Notes: generated by a model from the letters alone, not told the origin. A stretch of DNA of 64,000 bases from Mycolicibacterium baixiangningiae (GCF_016313185.1 NZ_CP066218.1:868001-932000); one strand, 5' to 3'; shown: positions 37,633 through 46,316, counted from the stretch's first letter. Program-made: numbers and translations.

Positions 37633-38340
37633 TCAGGACAGGGTGGTGTCGGTGCTGGCCCGGTGAGCGTCATCGGCGCTGCGCCGCACGTGCGCCTCGG
37701 CGGCCGCGACGGCGCGGCTGACGTCTCCGCTGGAGAGTTCGGCGAGCAGTTCCTCGTGCTGTTGCACCGCGGGCAGCGCGCAGGCCGGATCGCGGTAACT
37801 CAGTTCGGCCGCCACATCCAGGCACTGCAGCAGGTAGTTGTCCAGCAGTCCGGCGAAGCGGTTGCCGAACGCGATCCGGTAGACGGAGGTGTGGAAAGCC
37901 AGATGGATTTCGCCGAATTCCTCAGACCCGAGCCCGAATTCGTCGATCGCGGCACCCATCTGAGCGATCAGCGAGCGGGGTTCGGCCCACTGCTCGGGTT
38001 TGGCCCGCTCGCAGGCCAACCGGGCCGCCAACTTCTCGAGCTCGGTGCGCACCAGGAACAGGTCGGCGATCTCGTCGGGGCCGATCCCGCGCGACCACAA
38101 GCCACCCGCCGTGCCGCGCGCGACGAAGCCGTCGCTCTCGAGACGGCGCAGCGCGTCGCGCACCGGCGTCCTGCTCACCCCGAGCTGGGCGGCCAGTTCC
38201 GTCTCCACCAGGTGCGTGCCCTCCGGGATGCGGCCGCTGATCAGGGCGTGCCGCAACGCGCGGTAGACGTGCTCGTAGGTCTTGCGACGCGACTGGGTGG
38301 GAAGTGATCCGATGGCCCGCAGGCCGTCGTTGTCAGTCAA
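37633..38340 (-). CDS. GntR family regulator, FadR/FCD subfamily
   Basis: A 235-residue regulator. The winged HTH covers about residues 15-80 (TYEHVYRALRHALISGRIPEG, LVETELAAQLGVSRTPVRDAL), and the FCD ligand domain follows with the metal-binding His/Asp pattern (LAFHTSVYRIA, QQHEELLAEL). The likely start is TTG 38340, preceded by AGGGGTGG; no ATG or GTG fits. It sits inside the catabolic cluster, 17 bases after the hydantoinase gene, and probably controls it. A palindrome of FCD-regulator type (TGTATACA) lies at the head of the cluster. Confidence 0.85.
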   Translation of the reverse strand: MTDNDGLRAIGSLPTQSRRKTYEHVYRALRHALISGRIPEGTHLVETELAAQLGVSRTPVRDALRRLESDGFVARGTAGGLWSRGIGPDEIADLFLVRTELEKLAARLACERAKPEQWAEPRSLIAQMGAAIDEFGLGSEEFGEIHLAFHTSVYRIAFGNRFAGLLDNYLLQCLDVAAELSYRDPACALPAVQQHEELLAELSSGDVSRAVAAAEAHVRRSADDAHRASTDTTLS

Positions 38341-38357
38341 GATCCACCCCTGCGCCG

Positions 38358-39740
38358 TCAGACCTGTCCACTGGCGTCCCGGGCGATATAGCACCCGGCA
38401 CCGGGTTTGCCGGTGAAGACACCGTTGTCCACTATCACCCTGCCACCCGAGATCACCGTGCGCACCGCGCCGGTGAGTCGCCACCCCTCGTAGAGGCTGT
38501 AATCGACGTTCATGTGGTGGGTCTCGGCACTGATCGTCGTCGTACCGTTCGGATCGAAGACGACGAAGTCGGCATCCGAGCCGACGGCGATGGTGCCCTT
38601 GCGCGGGAACAGACCGAACAGCCGGGCCGGGGTGGTGGCGAACACATCGACCATGCGTCGCAGCGACAATCGGCCGGCGACCACGCCGCCGGAGTACAGC
38701 AGCTGCAGACGGTGCTCGACCCCCGGCCCGCCGTTGGGGATCTTCGAGAAGTCGTCCGCGCCGATCGTCTTCTGCCCGTTGAGGCAGAACGGACAGTGGT
38801 CAGTGGAGACCACCTGCAGGTCGTCGGTGCGCAACCCGCGCCACAGATGGGCGTGGTGGCGGGCATCCCGCAGCGGCGGTGTCAACACGTACTTCGCGGT
38901 GTCGAAACTCTCGTCGTCGTACACGCTGGAGTCCAGGAACAGATAGTGCGGGCAGGTCTCGGCGAACACCGGCCGGTTGCGATCACGGGCGGCGGTCACC
39001 TCGGCGAGCGCCTCCGCACACGACAGGTGCACGAAGTACACCGGGGATTCGGCCATCTCGGCGAGCGCGATGGCCCGATGCGTCGCCTCAGCCTCCGCCA
39101 GTTCCGGACGCGTGCGGCCGTGCCACGACGGGTTGGTGCGGCCCTGGGCCAGGGCGCGCCGCACCAGGACGTCGATCACCGGTCCGTTCTCGGCGTGGAT
39201 GCAGCACAGTGCGCCCACCTGACCGGCCCGTTCCAGAACCTGGAACAGCGTGGCGTCGTCCACCATCAGCTCACCCGGGTACGCCATGAACATCTTGATG
39301 CTGGTGACGCCTTCGTCGACCAGCTCGTCGATCTGGCCGAGCGATTCGGCCGCCAGTTCGGTGATCACGATGTGCTGCGCGTAGTCGATGACGGCCTTGC
39401 CCTCCGCCGAGGCCAGCCCGTCGTCGACGGCGGCACGCAGGTGCTGACCGCGTTTCTGCTGGGCGAAGTTGACCACGGTCGTGGTGCCGCCGAAGGCGGC
39501 GGCGGTGGTGCCCGACGCGTAATCGTCCGAAGTGGTGGTCAGTCCCATGTTGAATCCCAGATGGGTGTGCGGATCCACCCCGCCCGGCAACAGGTAGCAG
39601 CCGGCGGCGTCGACGATGTGGTCGGCCGGAAGGTCCAGCGTCGCGCCGATCGTCGTCACCCTGTCATCGGCTACGTATACGTCGGCGAGGTAGTCGTCCG
39701 CGGCGGTGACCACCCGCGCGCCTTTGATCAGAAGGCTCAC
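38358..39740 (-). CDS. hydA: Hydantoinase / dihydropyrimidinase
   Basis: A 460-residue cyclic-amide hydrolase. HxH metal ligands are in GGVDPHTHL (H58, H60), the carboxylated lysine in GVTSIKMFMAY (K149), then His in CIHAENG and VYFVHLSCAEAL and Asp in STDHCPF. It opens hydantoins or dihydropyrimidines to N-carbamoyl amino acids. Its ATG overlaps the stop of the upstream amidohydrolase by 4 bases. Together with the M20 hydrolase and the nitrilase-type amidase it forms a hydantoin or dihydropyrimidine pathway. Confidence 0.88.
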   Translation of the reverse strand: MSLLIKGARVVTAADDYLADVYVADDRVTTIGATLDLPADHIVDAAGCYLLPGGVDPHTHLGFNMGLTTTSDDYASGTTAAAFGGTTTVVNFAQQKRGQHLRAAVDDGLASAEGKAVIDYAQHIVITELAAESLGQIDELVDEGVTSIKMFMAYPGELMVDDATLFQVLERAGQVGALCCIHAENGPVIDVLVRRALAQGRTNPSWHGRTRPELAEAEATHRAIALAEMAESPVYFVHLSCAEALAEVTAARDRNRPVFAETCPHYLFLDSSVYDDESFDTAKYVLTPPLRDARHHAHLWRGLRTDDLQVVSTDHCPFCLNGQKTIGADDFSKIPNGGPGVEHRLQLLYSGGVVAGRLSLRRMVDVFATTPARLFGLFPRKGTIAVGSDADFVVFDPNGTTTISAETHHMNVDYSLYEGWRLTGAVRTVISGGRVIVDNGVFTGKPGAGCYIARDASGQV

Positions 39741-41260
39741 AGCGCACCCACCCAGGCGCGGTCGTCGTCGCTGAACCGGTTGATGCCCAACGGTTGCCCG
39801 CAGCAGCGCTGGTAGATGTCGCGGAAGTACGGTTCGAACACCTTGTTGGCGTCCTCCACCTTCGCGAACCGCTCCAGGTATTCGCCGCCGAGTTCCCGGA
39901 CTTCGTCGAGCACGGCGTCCTCGTCGATCAGCAGGCAGCGACCGTCGCGCACCACGGGCTCACCGTTGACCCACACTTCGGTGATCGATTCGCCGTTCTC
40001 GACGTACACCAGGTGCTGGGCGATGTCGTTGGCGGGGGTGAAGTTCACCGAACGCAGATCCAGCATCAGGAAGTCGGCCTTGCGTCCGGGCGCGATCGCG
40101 CCGACCTGGTCGCCGACGCGGGCAGAGGTGGCGCCGCCGCGCGTCGCCGCCCACAGCACCTCGTCTGCGGTCGGCCAGGTGGTGTAGTCCGGTTGGGTCA
40201 CCTTGTGCAGCAGCGCAGCGGATTTCACCACGTCGAACATCCGCGCCGAATCGTTGCTCGACAGTCCGTCGGAACCCAGACCGAGGTTGACACCGGCGTC
40301 GAGCAGCGCGCGCCACGGCGCGATCCCCGAACCGAGTTTGAGATTGGAGATCGGGTTGTGCGCCACCGACGCGCCGACCTCGCCGAGACGGGCGATATCG
40401 GTGTCGGTGAGCCAGATCCCGTGCGCCAGCGTCGCCCGGTCGCTGAGCACGCCCAGGGAGTCGAGGTGTTCGACAAGGGTGGAGCCGTAGAACTCACGGC
40501 CGGTGACGGCCTGCATCTTCGTTTCCAGGACGTGCACGTGATAGGTCGTATCGTGTTCGCGGGACAGCTCGTTCGCCGCGATGAACAGATCGTCGGTGCA
40601 CCGCTGCGGGCCACTCGGTGCGATCACGTATCGCAGCCTGCCGGCTCGGCCGTCGTAGCGCGACAACGCCTCCTTGCTGATCGCCAGGTATTCGTCGACG
40701 GTGCGCGGGTCCACGGCGCGGGCTTCCGCGAGCAGCTCGGCGGGCAGCACCTCCTCGACGTAGGGGATCGAGTCGATGTAGGGCCGGTTGACGATGTTGC
40801 CCGAGCAGTTGGCGCGGATGCCGATGTCCTCGTAGCCGCGGAACACCTCGTCCAGCGCCGAGAGGCTCTGGGTGGGCATCTCGATGACGTCGTCGAGTAG
40901 GCAGGTGGCCCCGTTGCGCAGCGACTCCAGGCCGACCAGCAGAGTGCGCAGGTACACCAGCCGGTCCGACATCGGCTCGACGCCGAGGATCGGATACGAC
41001 AGCAGCATCCACAGCTCGAGCGGCAGATTGTCGTAGCGGCCCTTGAACAGGGCTTCCCAGGAGTGGACGTGGGCGTTGACGAGGCCCGGCATGATCAGAC
41101 GGTCGGTGCAGTCCACCACCGTCGCGCCCTCGGGTACCTCGATCTCAGGTCCCACCGCGTCGATGCGGTCGCCGACCACCAGCACGTCGGCACGGAACGG
41201 GTCACTGCGGTGCTCGTCGTCCATCGCGACGACGAGGGCATTGCGGAAAAGCGTGGTCAC
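39737..41260 (-). CDS. Amidohydrolase of the AtzA/TrzN/8-oxoguanine-deaminase group
   Basis: A 507-residue COG0402-type amidohydrolase, removing an amino (or halide) group from an N-heterocycle. Metal ligands: HVH at about H64/H66 (LVNAHVHSWEALF), HVLETK, LAHGIWL and the Asp in GSDGLSSND. The C-terminal 60 residues are an extra helical extension (FEPYFRDIYQRCCG). Substrates in this group include cytosine, guanine, creatinine and s-triazines; the sequence does not decide. It overlaps both neighbours by 4 bases. Confidence 0.82.
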   Translation of the reverse strand: MTTLFRNALVVAMDDEHRSDPFRADVLVVGDRIDAVGPEIEVPEGATVVDCTDRLIMPGLVNAHVHSWEALFKGRYDNLPLELWMLLSYPILGVEPMSDRLVYLRTLLVGLESLRNGATCLLDDVIEMPTQSLSALDEVFRGYEDIGIRANCSGNIVNRPYIDSIPYVEEVLPAELLAEARAVDPRTVDEYLAISKEALSRYDGRAGRLRYVIAPSGPQRCTDDLFIAANELSREHDTTYHVHVLETKMQAVTGREFYGSTLVEHLDSLGVLSDRATLAHGIWLTDTDIARLGEVGASVAHNPISNLKLGSGIAPWRALLDAGVNLGLGSDGLSSNDSARMFDVVKSAALLHKVTQPDYTTWPTADEVLWAATRGGATSARVGDQVGAIAPGRKADFLMLDLRSVNFTPANDIAQHLVYVENGESITEVWVNGEPVVRDGRCLLIDEDAVLDEVRELGGEYLERFAKVEDANKVFEPYFRDIYQRCCGQPLGINRFSDDDRAWVGAL

Positions 41261-42144
41261 AGAATCTCCTTGGCGCTGGGAAACAGGTCAGTGCGGCGGT
41301 GCTCGAAGTAGCGCAACGCCTTTCGGGTGTCGGGAAGGGAACCCAGGTCCACTTCGGCGAGCAGCAGACCCGGTCCGGCCTCACGCGGTCGGCGGGCGAC
41401 GAGTTCGCCGTCGGGACCGACGACGCAGGACTCGCCGAAGTTGTCGATCGGGTGCCCGCCCACCCATTCGACGCCGACTTTGTTCGCGGCGACCGCGAAC
41501 ACGCCGTTCTCCCGGGCATGGGTGCGCAGTTCGGCGTGGAAGAAGTCCGCGGTGTCACCGCCGCTGCCGGCTACGGGGACCACCACGAGATCGGCGCCGA
41601 GAGCGCGCAGTTCACGCCACGGCTCCGGGAAGCGGCGGTCGTAGCACACCAGCACGCCGATCCGACAGCCGTCGACAGAGTGCACGCCGAGCCAGCCACC
41701 CGCGGTGAAGTGCGCCGCCTCGTCGAATCCCGGTGCCGGGCTGTCGGCGACCGGCAGGTGCATCTTGCGGGCGACGGGATGCGCGGTGCCGGTGCGGTCC
41801 ACCGACGGTGCGATCCGGCCACGGTCGATGACGACCGCAGAGTTGTGGAACGTCCCCTCGGCCGTGTCCTTCTCGAACAGCGGCAGCACGACGGCGACTC
41901 CGAGTTCGGCGGACAACTCCGCCATCCGGTCGCTGTGCTGACCCGGCACGGGTTCGGCCCAATCCTGGTACGCGCCGGCCGGTTCCCCGGCGAAGTACGG
42001 TGTGGTGGCCAGTTCCGGAAGCACGACCAGGTCCGCCCCGGCGGCGGCTGCGTCCCGGACCGCCGCCTCTGCCACGGCGAAGTTCTTCTCTCGATCATCC
42101 TCACATGCGGGGAGCTGCGCCGCGGCGACGACGACCACGGTCAT
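41257..42144 (-). CDS. Carbon-nitrogen hydrolase (nitrilase superfamily; N-carbamoyl amidase-like)
   Basis: A 295-residue amidase with the full Glu-Lys-Cys triad: E44 (VLPELATT), K127 (ARKMHLP) and C167 (VLVCYDRRFPE). Relatives include beta-ureidopropionase, N-carbamoyl-D-amino-acid hydrolase and N-carbamoylputrescine amidase. Beside a hydantoinase it would naturally decarbamoylate the ring-opened product, in parallel with the M20 enzyme and perhaps with the opposite stereochemistry. It overlaps the ABC ATPase and the amidohydrolase by 4 bases each. Confidence 0.85.
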   Translation of the reverse strand: MTVVVVAAAQLPACEDDREKNFAVAEAAVRDAAAAGADLVVLPELATTPYFAGEPAGAYQDWAEPVPGQHSDRMAELSAELGVAVVLPLFEKDTAEGTFHNSAVVIDRGRIAPSVDRTGTAHPVARKMHLPVADSPAPGFDEAAHFTAGGWLGVHSVDGCRIGVLVCYDRRFPEPWRELRALGADLVVVPVAGSGGDTADFFHAELRTHARENGVFAVAANKVGVEWVGGHPIDNFGESCVVGPDGELVARRPREAGPGLLLAEVDLGSLPDTRKALRYFEHRRTDLFPSAKEIL

Positions 42145-42941
42145 GCACGGATCCGTTCCTGCTCGGCGAAGGCGCGGTCGACCTCGTCGGCCAGCAGGTC
42201 GACGAGCTGATCGTGCAGCGCGTGGTAGCCCGGCGAACGCGGATCGCGCGGCCGTTCGAGGTCTACGTTCACCGTGGCCTTGATCCGCCCGGGACGGGCG
42301 GTGAACACCACGATCCGGTCGGCCAGCGCCACCGCCTCGTCGATGCTGTGGGTCACGAAGATCACCGAGGCGCCGCTCTCATCGCGCAGTTGCGCGACGT
42401 AGTTCTGCATCTTGGCGCGGGTCTGGACGTCGAGTGCGGCGAAGGGTTCGTCCATCAGCAGGACGCGCGGCCGCATCGCGAGCGCGCGGGCGATGGCCGC
42501 ACGCTGGCGCATACCGCCGGACAGCCCGTCGGGATGGTGGTCGGCGAACCCGCCCAGACCCATGGTGTGCAGCAGGTCGCGTGCGGTCTCGCGACGTTCG
42601 TTCTTGGGCACCCCGCGCAGCTTCAGGCCGAAGCCGACGTTGTCGGCCACCGACATCCACGGGTACAGCGACGACTGCTGGAAGACCATGCACCGGTCGG
42701 GTCCCGGCCCGGTGACGGGCTCGCCGTCGGCCTCGATCGATCCGGACGTCAGCGGTTCCAGACCCGCGATCATCGACAGCAGGGTGCTCTTACCGCACCC
42801 GCTGGGCCCGAGAATCACGACGAACTCCCCGGCCGCGATGTCGAGGTCGACGCCGTCCACCGCGACGAGTTCGGGAGTGGTTTGCTCGAACGTCTTGGTC
42901 ACAGCGCGGCAGGCCACCGCACCGGTTACGTTGTCGGTCAT
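42141..42941 (-). CDS. ABC transporter ATP-binding protein (TauB/SsuB type)
   Basis: A 266-residue ATPase. Walker A GPSGCGKST lies at 45-53, the Q-loop in FQQSSLYPWMS, the signature LSGGMRQR, Walker B LLMDEPF and the switch His in VTHSIDE. The NitT/TauT class imports sulfonates, nitrate, or thiamine-precursor pyrimidines. ATG 42941 overlaps the permease stop by 4 bases; an ATG 36 bases upstream lies within the permease gene. Works with the permease and two binding proteins upstream. Confidence 0.92.
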   Translation of the reverse strand: MTDNVTGAVACRAVTKTFEQTTPELVAVDGVDLDIAAGEFVVILGPSGCGKSTLLSMIAGLEPLTSGSIEADGEPVTGPGPDRCMVFQQSSLYPWMSVADNVGFGLKLRGVPKNERRETARDLLHTMGLGGFADHHPDGLSGGMRQRAAIARALAMRPRVLLMDEPFAALDVQTRAKMQNYVAQLRDESGASVIFVTHSIDEAVALADRIVVFTARPGRIKATVNVDLERPRDPRSPGYHALHDQLVDLLADEVDRAFAEQERIRA

Positions 42942-43828
42942 CGCTTTCCGCCTCCATTGGTCATCGGTTGCCACCACAACAGCCGGTTCTGCAATTGCCG
43001 GAACAGGACGTCGAGCAGGTAACCGCTCAACCCGATCACGGTCATTGCGAAGAACACCAGGCTGGCGTTGAAGGTGTTACGCGCCAGCATCACGACCTGG
43101 CCGAGTCCTGTTCCGACACCGACGGCCTCGGCGAGTAGGACGACCATCCAGGCCGCGAACAAGTTCAGTCGCAGGCTCTGCATGAGACCCGGCAGGATGG
43201 AGGGCAGGAGGACCTGCCCGAGGATCTGCCGCCTGGTGGCCCCCATGGTGCGGGCGACGTTGACGTAGGTGGCGGGAACGTCGTTGATCAGGCTGATGGT
43301 GGCCAGGGTCATCACGAAGTACACCCCGATGAACACCATGAACACCGCGGGTGCGTTGCCGATCCCGAACAGGAAGATCGACACCGGCAGCCAGGCGATG
43401 GGGGAGATCGGGGCGAGCAGGGTGACGGCCGGCAGCACCAGTCCCCGCGCCACCCGGAACTGGCTGATCAGCACCCCGGTGATCAGGCTGGCGACGAATC
43501 CCAGGGCCAGGCCGGCGAGCACCCGCAGCACGGTGGCCATGACGGTGCTCAGGACGGCGACCACCGGCTGGGCCTGCTGCGCACCGATTGTCGAGGTGTC
43601 GAAGAACTGTGCCTGACTGGTGAAGTCCTGCAGGAAGATGTGCGGCGGAGGCAGCAGCAGTTCGGGCGCGAGGCCGACTGCCCAGGCAAGCTCCCAGATC
43701 CCGGCGAACACGGCGACAGATGCGATCCACCAGCCGGCGGCGGTCGCGATCCTGTGAAGGCGGGAGTTGGTTTTGCGTGGCGGAGTGGGCTTCGGCTTAA
43801 CGGTCACGCCGACGGTGGTGGTGCTCAT
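42938..43828 (-). CDS. ABC transporter permease (NitT/TauT type)
   Basis: A 296-residue inner-membrane permease with a 30-residue basic/Pro-rich N-terminus, about six transmembrane helices and the EAA loop NVARTMGATRRQILGQVLLPSILPGL, written here as the segment starting NVARTMGA. TauC/SsuC-like. ATG 43828 overlaps the upstream binding-protein stop by 4 bases. Confidence 0.9.
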   Translation of the reverse strand: MSTTTVGVTVKPKPTPPRKTNSRLHRIATAAGWWIASVAVFAGIWELAWAVGLAPELLLPPPHIFLQDFTSQAQFFDTSTIGAQQAQPVVAVLSTVMATVLRVLAGLALGFVASLITGVLISQFRVARGLVLPAVTLLAPISPIAWLPVSIFLFGIGNAPAVFMVFIGVYFVMTLATISLINDVPATYVNVARTMGATRRQILGQVLLPSILPGLMQSLRLNLFAAWMVVLLAEAVGVGTGLGQVVMLARNTFNASLVFFAMTVIGLSGYLLDVLFRQLQNRLLWWQPMTNGGGKR

Positions 43829-44889
43829 GCGGTTTTCACCTTGAGGGAGTCGTAGACGCCCTTGTTCTCGGCGATGACCTGCTCGAGCAGCGACCAGTCG
43901 AAGATCTTCTCGTCGGGCAGCGCCTTGAGGTAACCGAGGTCTTTCATCCCCACCGCGCGGTCGAGCATGAACTTCGACTTGGACCGCTGGTCGACGATGC
44001 AGGGCTGCTTGCTCGACGCGTCGCGAGCGTCTTCGGCGCTGGTCTTGAAATATGTTCCGACGGTCGCGTCCACGGCTGACGCTTGATCCTGCTCGACCTG
44101 CTGCTGGGCGACGAGGAGGCCGTTGATCACGGCCCTGACCGCGTCGGGGTTCTCGGCAAGCAGCGGATTGCGCACCGCGAGTACGCAGTCGGTGTAGTTG
44201 GGGCCGTAGACATCCTTGCCGTCGGACAGCGCCACCGAGCCGGAGACCGCCTTGAGTGCCTGGGTACTGTAGGGCTCGATGTGGCACATGCTGTCGATGG
44301 AACCGCTGATGAATGCCTGTGCGAGTTCGGGTGAGGTGCCGAAGTAGCGCACCTGGATGTCGTTGAACGACATGCCCGCCTTCTGCAGGTAGTCGTAGGG
44401 CAACATCTCGAGGGTGTCGGCCTGGAAGGTGCCCAGCGTCTTGCCCTTGAGGTCGGCCGCGGAGTTGATACCCGGCTGCGCGACGATCGTGCAGCCCTCC
44501 ACACCACCGCCGGCGACGATGGTCACGGGGGCGCCGGCGTCGTAGAGCGTCAGGAACTGGGTGTAGGGGATCAGCGACATGTCGACCTGTCCGGCCCCGA
44601 ACAGGGTCACGATGTCGGCATTCGTCGGCGTGACTACGAAGTCCACTGCAGCACCGCCGGGTTCGGCGAGGTTGCGCTCCTTGACCAAAAAGATGCCCAG
44701 GTTGCAGAAGCCGGTGCCGTGCGTGGCCTTGAGCGTGGTGAGGCCGCCCGGGCCGCCAGCGTTCGTGGGACCGGCGTTGGAACAGGCCGAAAGTAGCCAC
44801 GACGGGACCGCGACCGCGGCGCCGGTCATGGCTGCGCCGCGGAAGAAGTTGCGGCGGTTGAACGATGGGATGGTGAACTTCTCGGTCAT
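43825..44889 (-). CDS. ABC transporter substrate-binding protein, Tat-exported lipoprotein (NMT1-like)
   Basis: A 354-residue binding protein. The N-terminus has a twin-arginine motif (NRRNFFRG) and a lipobox (LLSAC), so it is probably exported folded and lipidated. The mature part follows the NMT1/SsuA-like fold (ADLKGKTLGTFQADTLEMLP; PELAQAFISGSIDSMCHIEP). Its best-known relatives bind sulfonates, nitrate or thiamine-type pyrimidines. ATG 44889 overlaps the stop of the second NMT1-like gene by 4 bases. Confidence 0.85.
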   Translation of the reverse strand: MTEKFTIPSFNRRNFFRGAAMTGAAVAVPSWLLSACSNAGPTNAGGPGGLTTLKATHGTGFCNLGIFLVKERNLAEPGGAAVDFVVTPTNADIVTLFGAGQVDMSLIPYTQFLTLYDAGAPVTIVAGGGVEGCTIVAQPGINSAADLKGKTLGTFQADTLEMLPYDYLQKAGMSFNDIQVRYFGTSPELAQAFISGSIDSMCHIEPYSTQALKAVSGSVALSDGKDVYGPNYTDCVLAVRNPLLAENPDAVRAVINGLLVAQQQVEQDQASAVDATVGTYFKTSAEDARDASSKQPCIVDQRSKSKFMLDRAVGMKDLGYLKALPDEKIFDWSLLEQVIAENKGVYDSLKVKTA

Positions 44890-45794
44890 CGGGCGGTCTC
44901 CTCGGCATGCTGGGCATTGAGCTCGTCGTTGAGCAGGTCGAACATCACGGCGTCCACCGGTGCGATGGCGTCGGCGGGTACCAGGTCTAGTGAGCGCAGG
45001 GTGTCCCACCGTCCGAACACGGCGGACACCATGTCCCGGATGTCCACACGCGCGGGCTGACGCCGTGCGGCTGACAGGAGTTCGTCGTGTCCGAAGCCGG
45101 GGTAGAACTCCGCGGCATGCCGGATCGCCGCGGAGAGGTCGGCGGCGATGAACTCGTCGGCCCGCAGCATCGCCCGGATGGCGGCCCGCACCTGCTCGGG
45201 GCGCTCACGCAGGAATTTGGCCGAGACCACCAGGGTGGTGTCGGGGAACGGGTCGCCCCACAGTTCCGTACCGTCGGACAGCACATGCCCTCCGGCGGCC
45301 CGAACCCGCCCGGCGAACGGCTCGGCCAGCGACAGCGCGTCCAATTCCCCTGCGCGCCAGGCGTCGATGGCGTCGGTGAGGATGTCGAAGTAACGCAGCT
45401 CCACATCAGACATGCGAAGACCGCCCGCGGCGAGAACATCGTGCAGCAGCACCTCCATCGGGTCGGTGCGGAAGGTGCCCACGGGCCGACCCGCGAGCGC
45501 AGCGGCGTCGGTCATCGGGTTCCGGGTCAGCACCGAGATTCCCATCAGGCCGCTTCCGGCAACCATGACGGGCGGATCGGGCCGGAACGCGTCGATCAGG
45601 GGTTGGGTGAACGCCGCCGTCCCGAGGTCGGCGACTCCGGTCGCCAAAAGCTCAGCGGTGGAACTGATGTCGTCGAAATACGGCGCGACCACCTGCAGGC
45701 CTTCATCGGCGAACAGCCCCTCGCCGACGGCGACGAACAGCGGCAGGTTCGACAGCGAGCAGCCATGGGTCAGGACGAGACGGTCGTCGCTCAT
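44886..45794 (-). CDS. Second NMT1-like binding protein without signal peptide
   Basis: A 302-residue protein with the same fold pattern as the exported binding protein (FADEGLQVVAPYFDDIS; ALAGRPVGTFRTDPMEVLLHD; AGELDALSLAEPFAG) but beginning MSDDRLVLTHGCSL with no signal sequence or lipobox. It is therefore likely cytoplasmic, as in a sensor, a chaperone for the ligand, or a THI5-like enzyme. Overlaps both neighbours by 4 bases. Confidence 0.75.
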   Translation of the reverse strand: MSDDRLVLTHGCSLSNLPLFVAVGEGLFADEGLQVVAPYFDDISSTAELLATGVADLGTAAFTQPLIDAFRPDPPVMVAGSGLMGISVLTRNPMTDAAALAGRPVGTFRTDPMEVLLHDVLAAGGLRMSDVELRYFDILTDAIDAWRAGELDALSLAEPFAGRVRAAGGHVLSDGTELWGDPFPDTTLVVSAKFLRERPEQVRAAIRAMLRADEFIAADLSAAIRHAAEFYPGFGHDELLSAARRQPARVDIRDMVSAVFGRWDTLRSLDLVPADAIAPVDAVMFDLLNDELNAQHAEETAR

Positions 45795-46315
45795 GCCGCA
45801 CAACCCGCGAGGTGCGCGTCGGTGTCACATGCCAGCGGCACCGTCGTGGCGCCGGTCCGGACGACGTTCCAGCCCGGCGCCGCGGCCGCCTCCGCAACCA
45901 CGGCGGTGGTCCGGACGGTGAGGTGCCGCGCGTCGGGTCCCGACAGCATCGCGACCGCATCGGCGAAGGTGATCGCGATGACCGGCCCGCCGAGGTCGGC
46001 CAGTCCCACGATCCGGATGTCGATGCCCGGGACGGCGATCCACCCCCCGGACAGCTCCGGAAGGTCGGTCGAGGCCACCGCGCGGCCCGGTGTCAGCGCA
46101 CGCAGAGAAGTGCGCTCTGCCTCCGAAAGCGCCGGGTCGGCCGGGTCGGCCGCTACGAGGTCCAACGTGGCGCCGCAGCAGGATCGGGGGCTGCCCGCCG
46201 CGATGTGCAGCCGCCGGCTGAGGACCGGTCCCAGCAGGTCAAACGCATGATCGGGAGCCGCGCCCGGCCACTGCAGAGCGGCGAACCGGGACACTGTGTC
46301 CTGTATACAATGCAT
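45791..46315 (-). CDS. Hypothetical protein at the head of the catabolic operon
   Basis: A 174-residue soluble protein with several Cys, including a CC pair in SPRSCCGATLDL, and a C-terminus ending LAGCAA. I recognise no family. It overlaps the following gene by 4 bases, so it is translated with the transport genes. ATG 46315 or GTG 46294 could be the start; the palindrome TGTATACA falls within the first codons if ATG 46315 is used. The minus-strand sequence TGTAAT just upstream (46324-46329) could be a -10 box of a leaderless mRNA. Confidence 0.6.
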   Translation of the reverse strand: MHCIQDTVSRFAALQWPGAAPDHAFDLLGPVLSRRLHIAAGSPRSCCGATLDLVAADPADPALSEAERTSLRALTPGRAVASTDLPELSGGWIAVPGIDIRIVGLADLGGPVIAITFADAVAMLSGPDARHLTVRTTAVVAEAAAAPGWNVVRTGATTVPLACDTDAHLAGCAA

Positions 46316-46316
46316 G
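46296..46316 (-). promoter_or_regulatory. Candidate GntR/FCD operator at head of the catabolic operon
   Basis: A perfect 8-base palindrome TGTATACA (46302-46309), part of a wider CTGTATACAA, lies at the 5' end of the operon. FadR/FCD regulators commonly bind sites of the TTGTATACAA form, and such a regulator is encoded within the cluster at 37633-38340. Inference from sequence and family knowledge. Confidence 0.5.

Noticed and set aside
42938..44917. A single long permease of 659 residues
   Set aside because: The frame upstream of 43828 is antisense-like and overlaps the binding-protein gene; the ATG at 43828 with a 4-base overlap is the sensible start.
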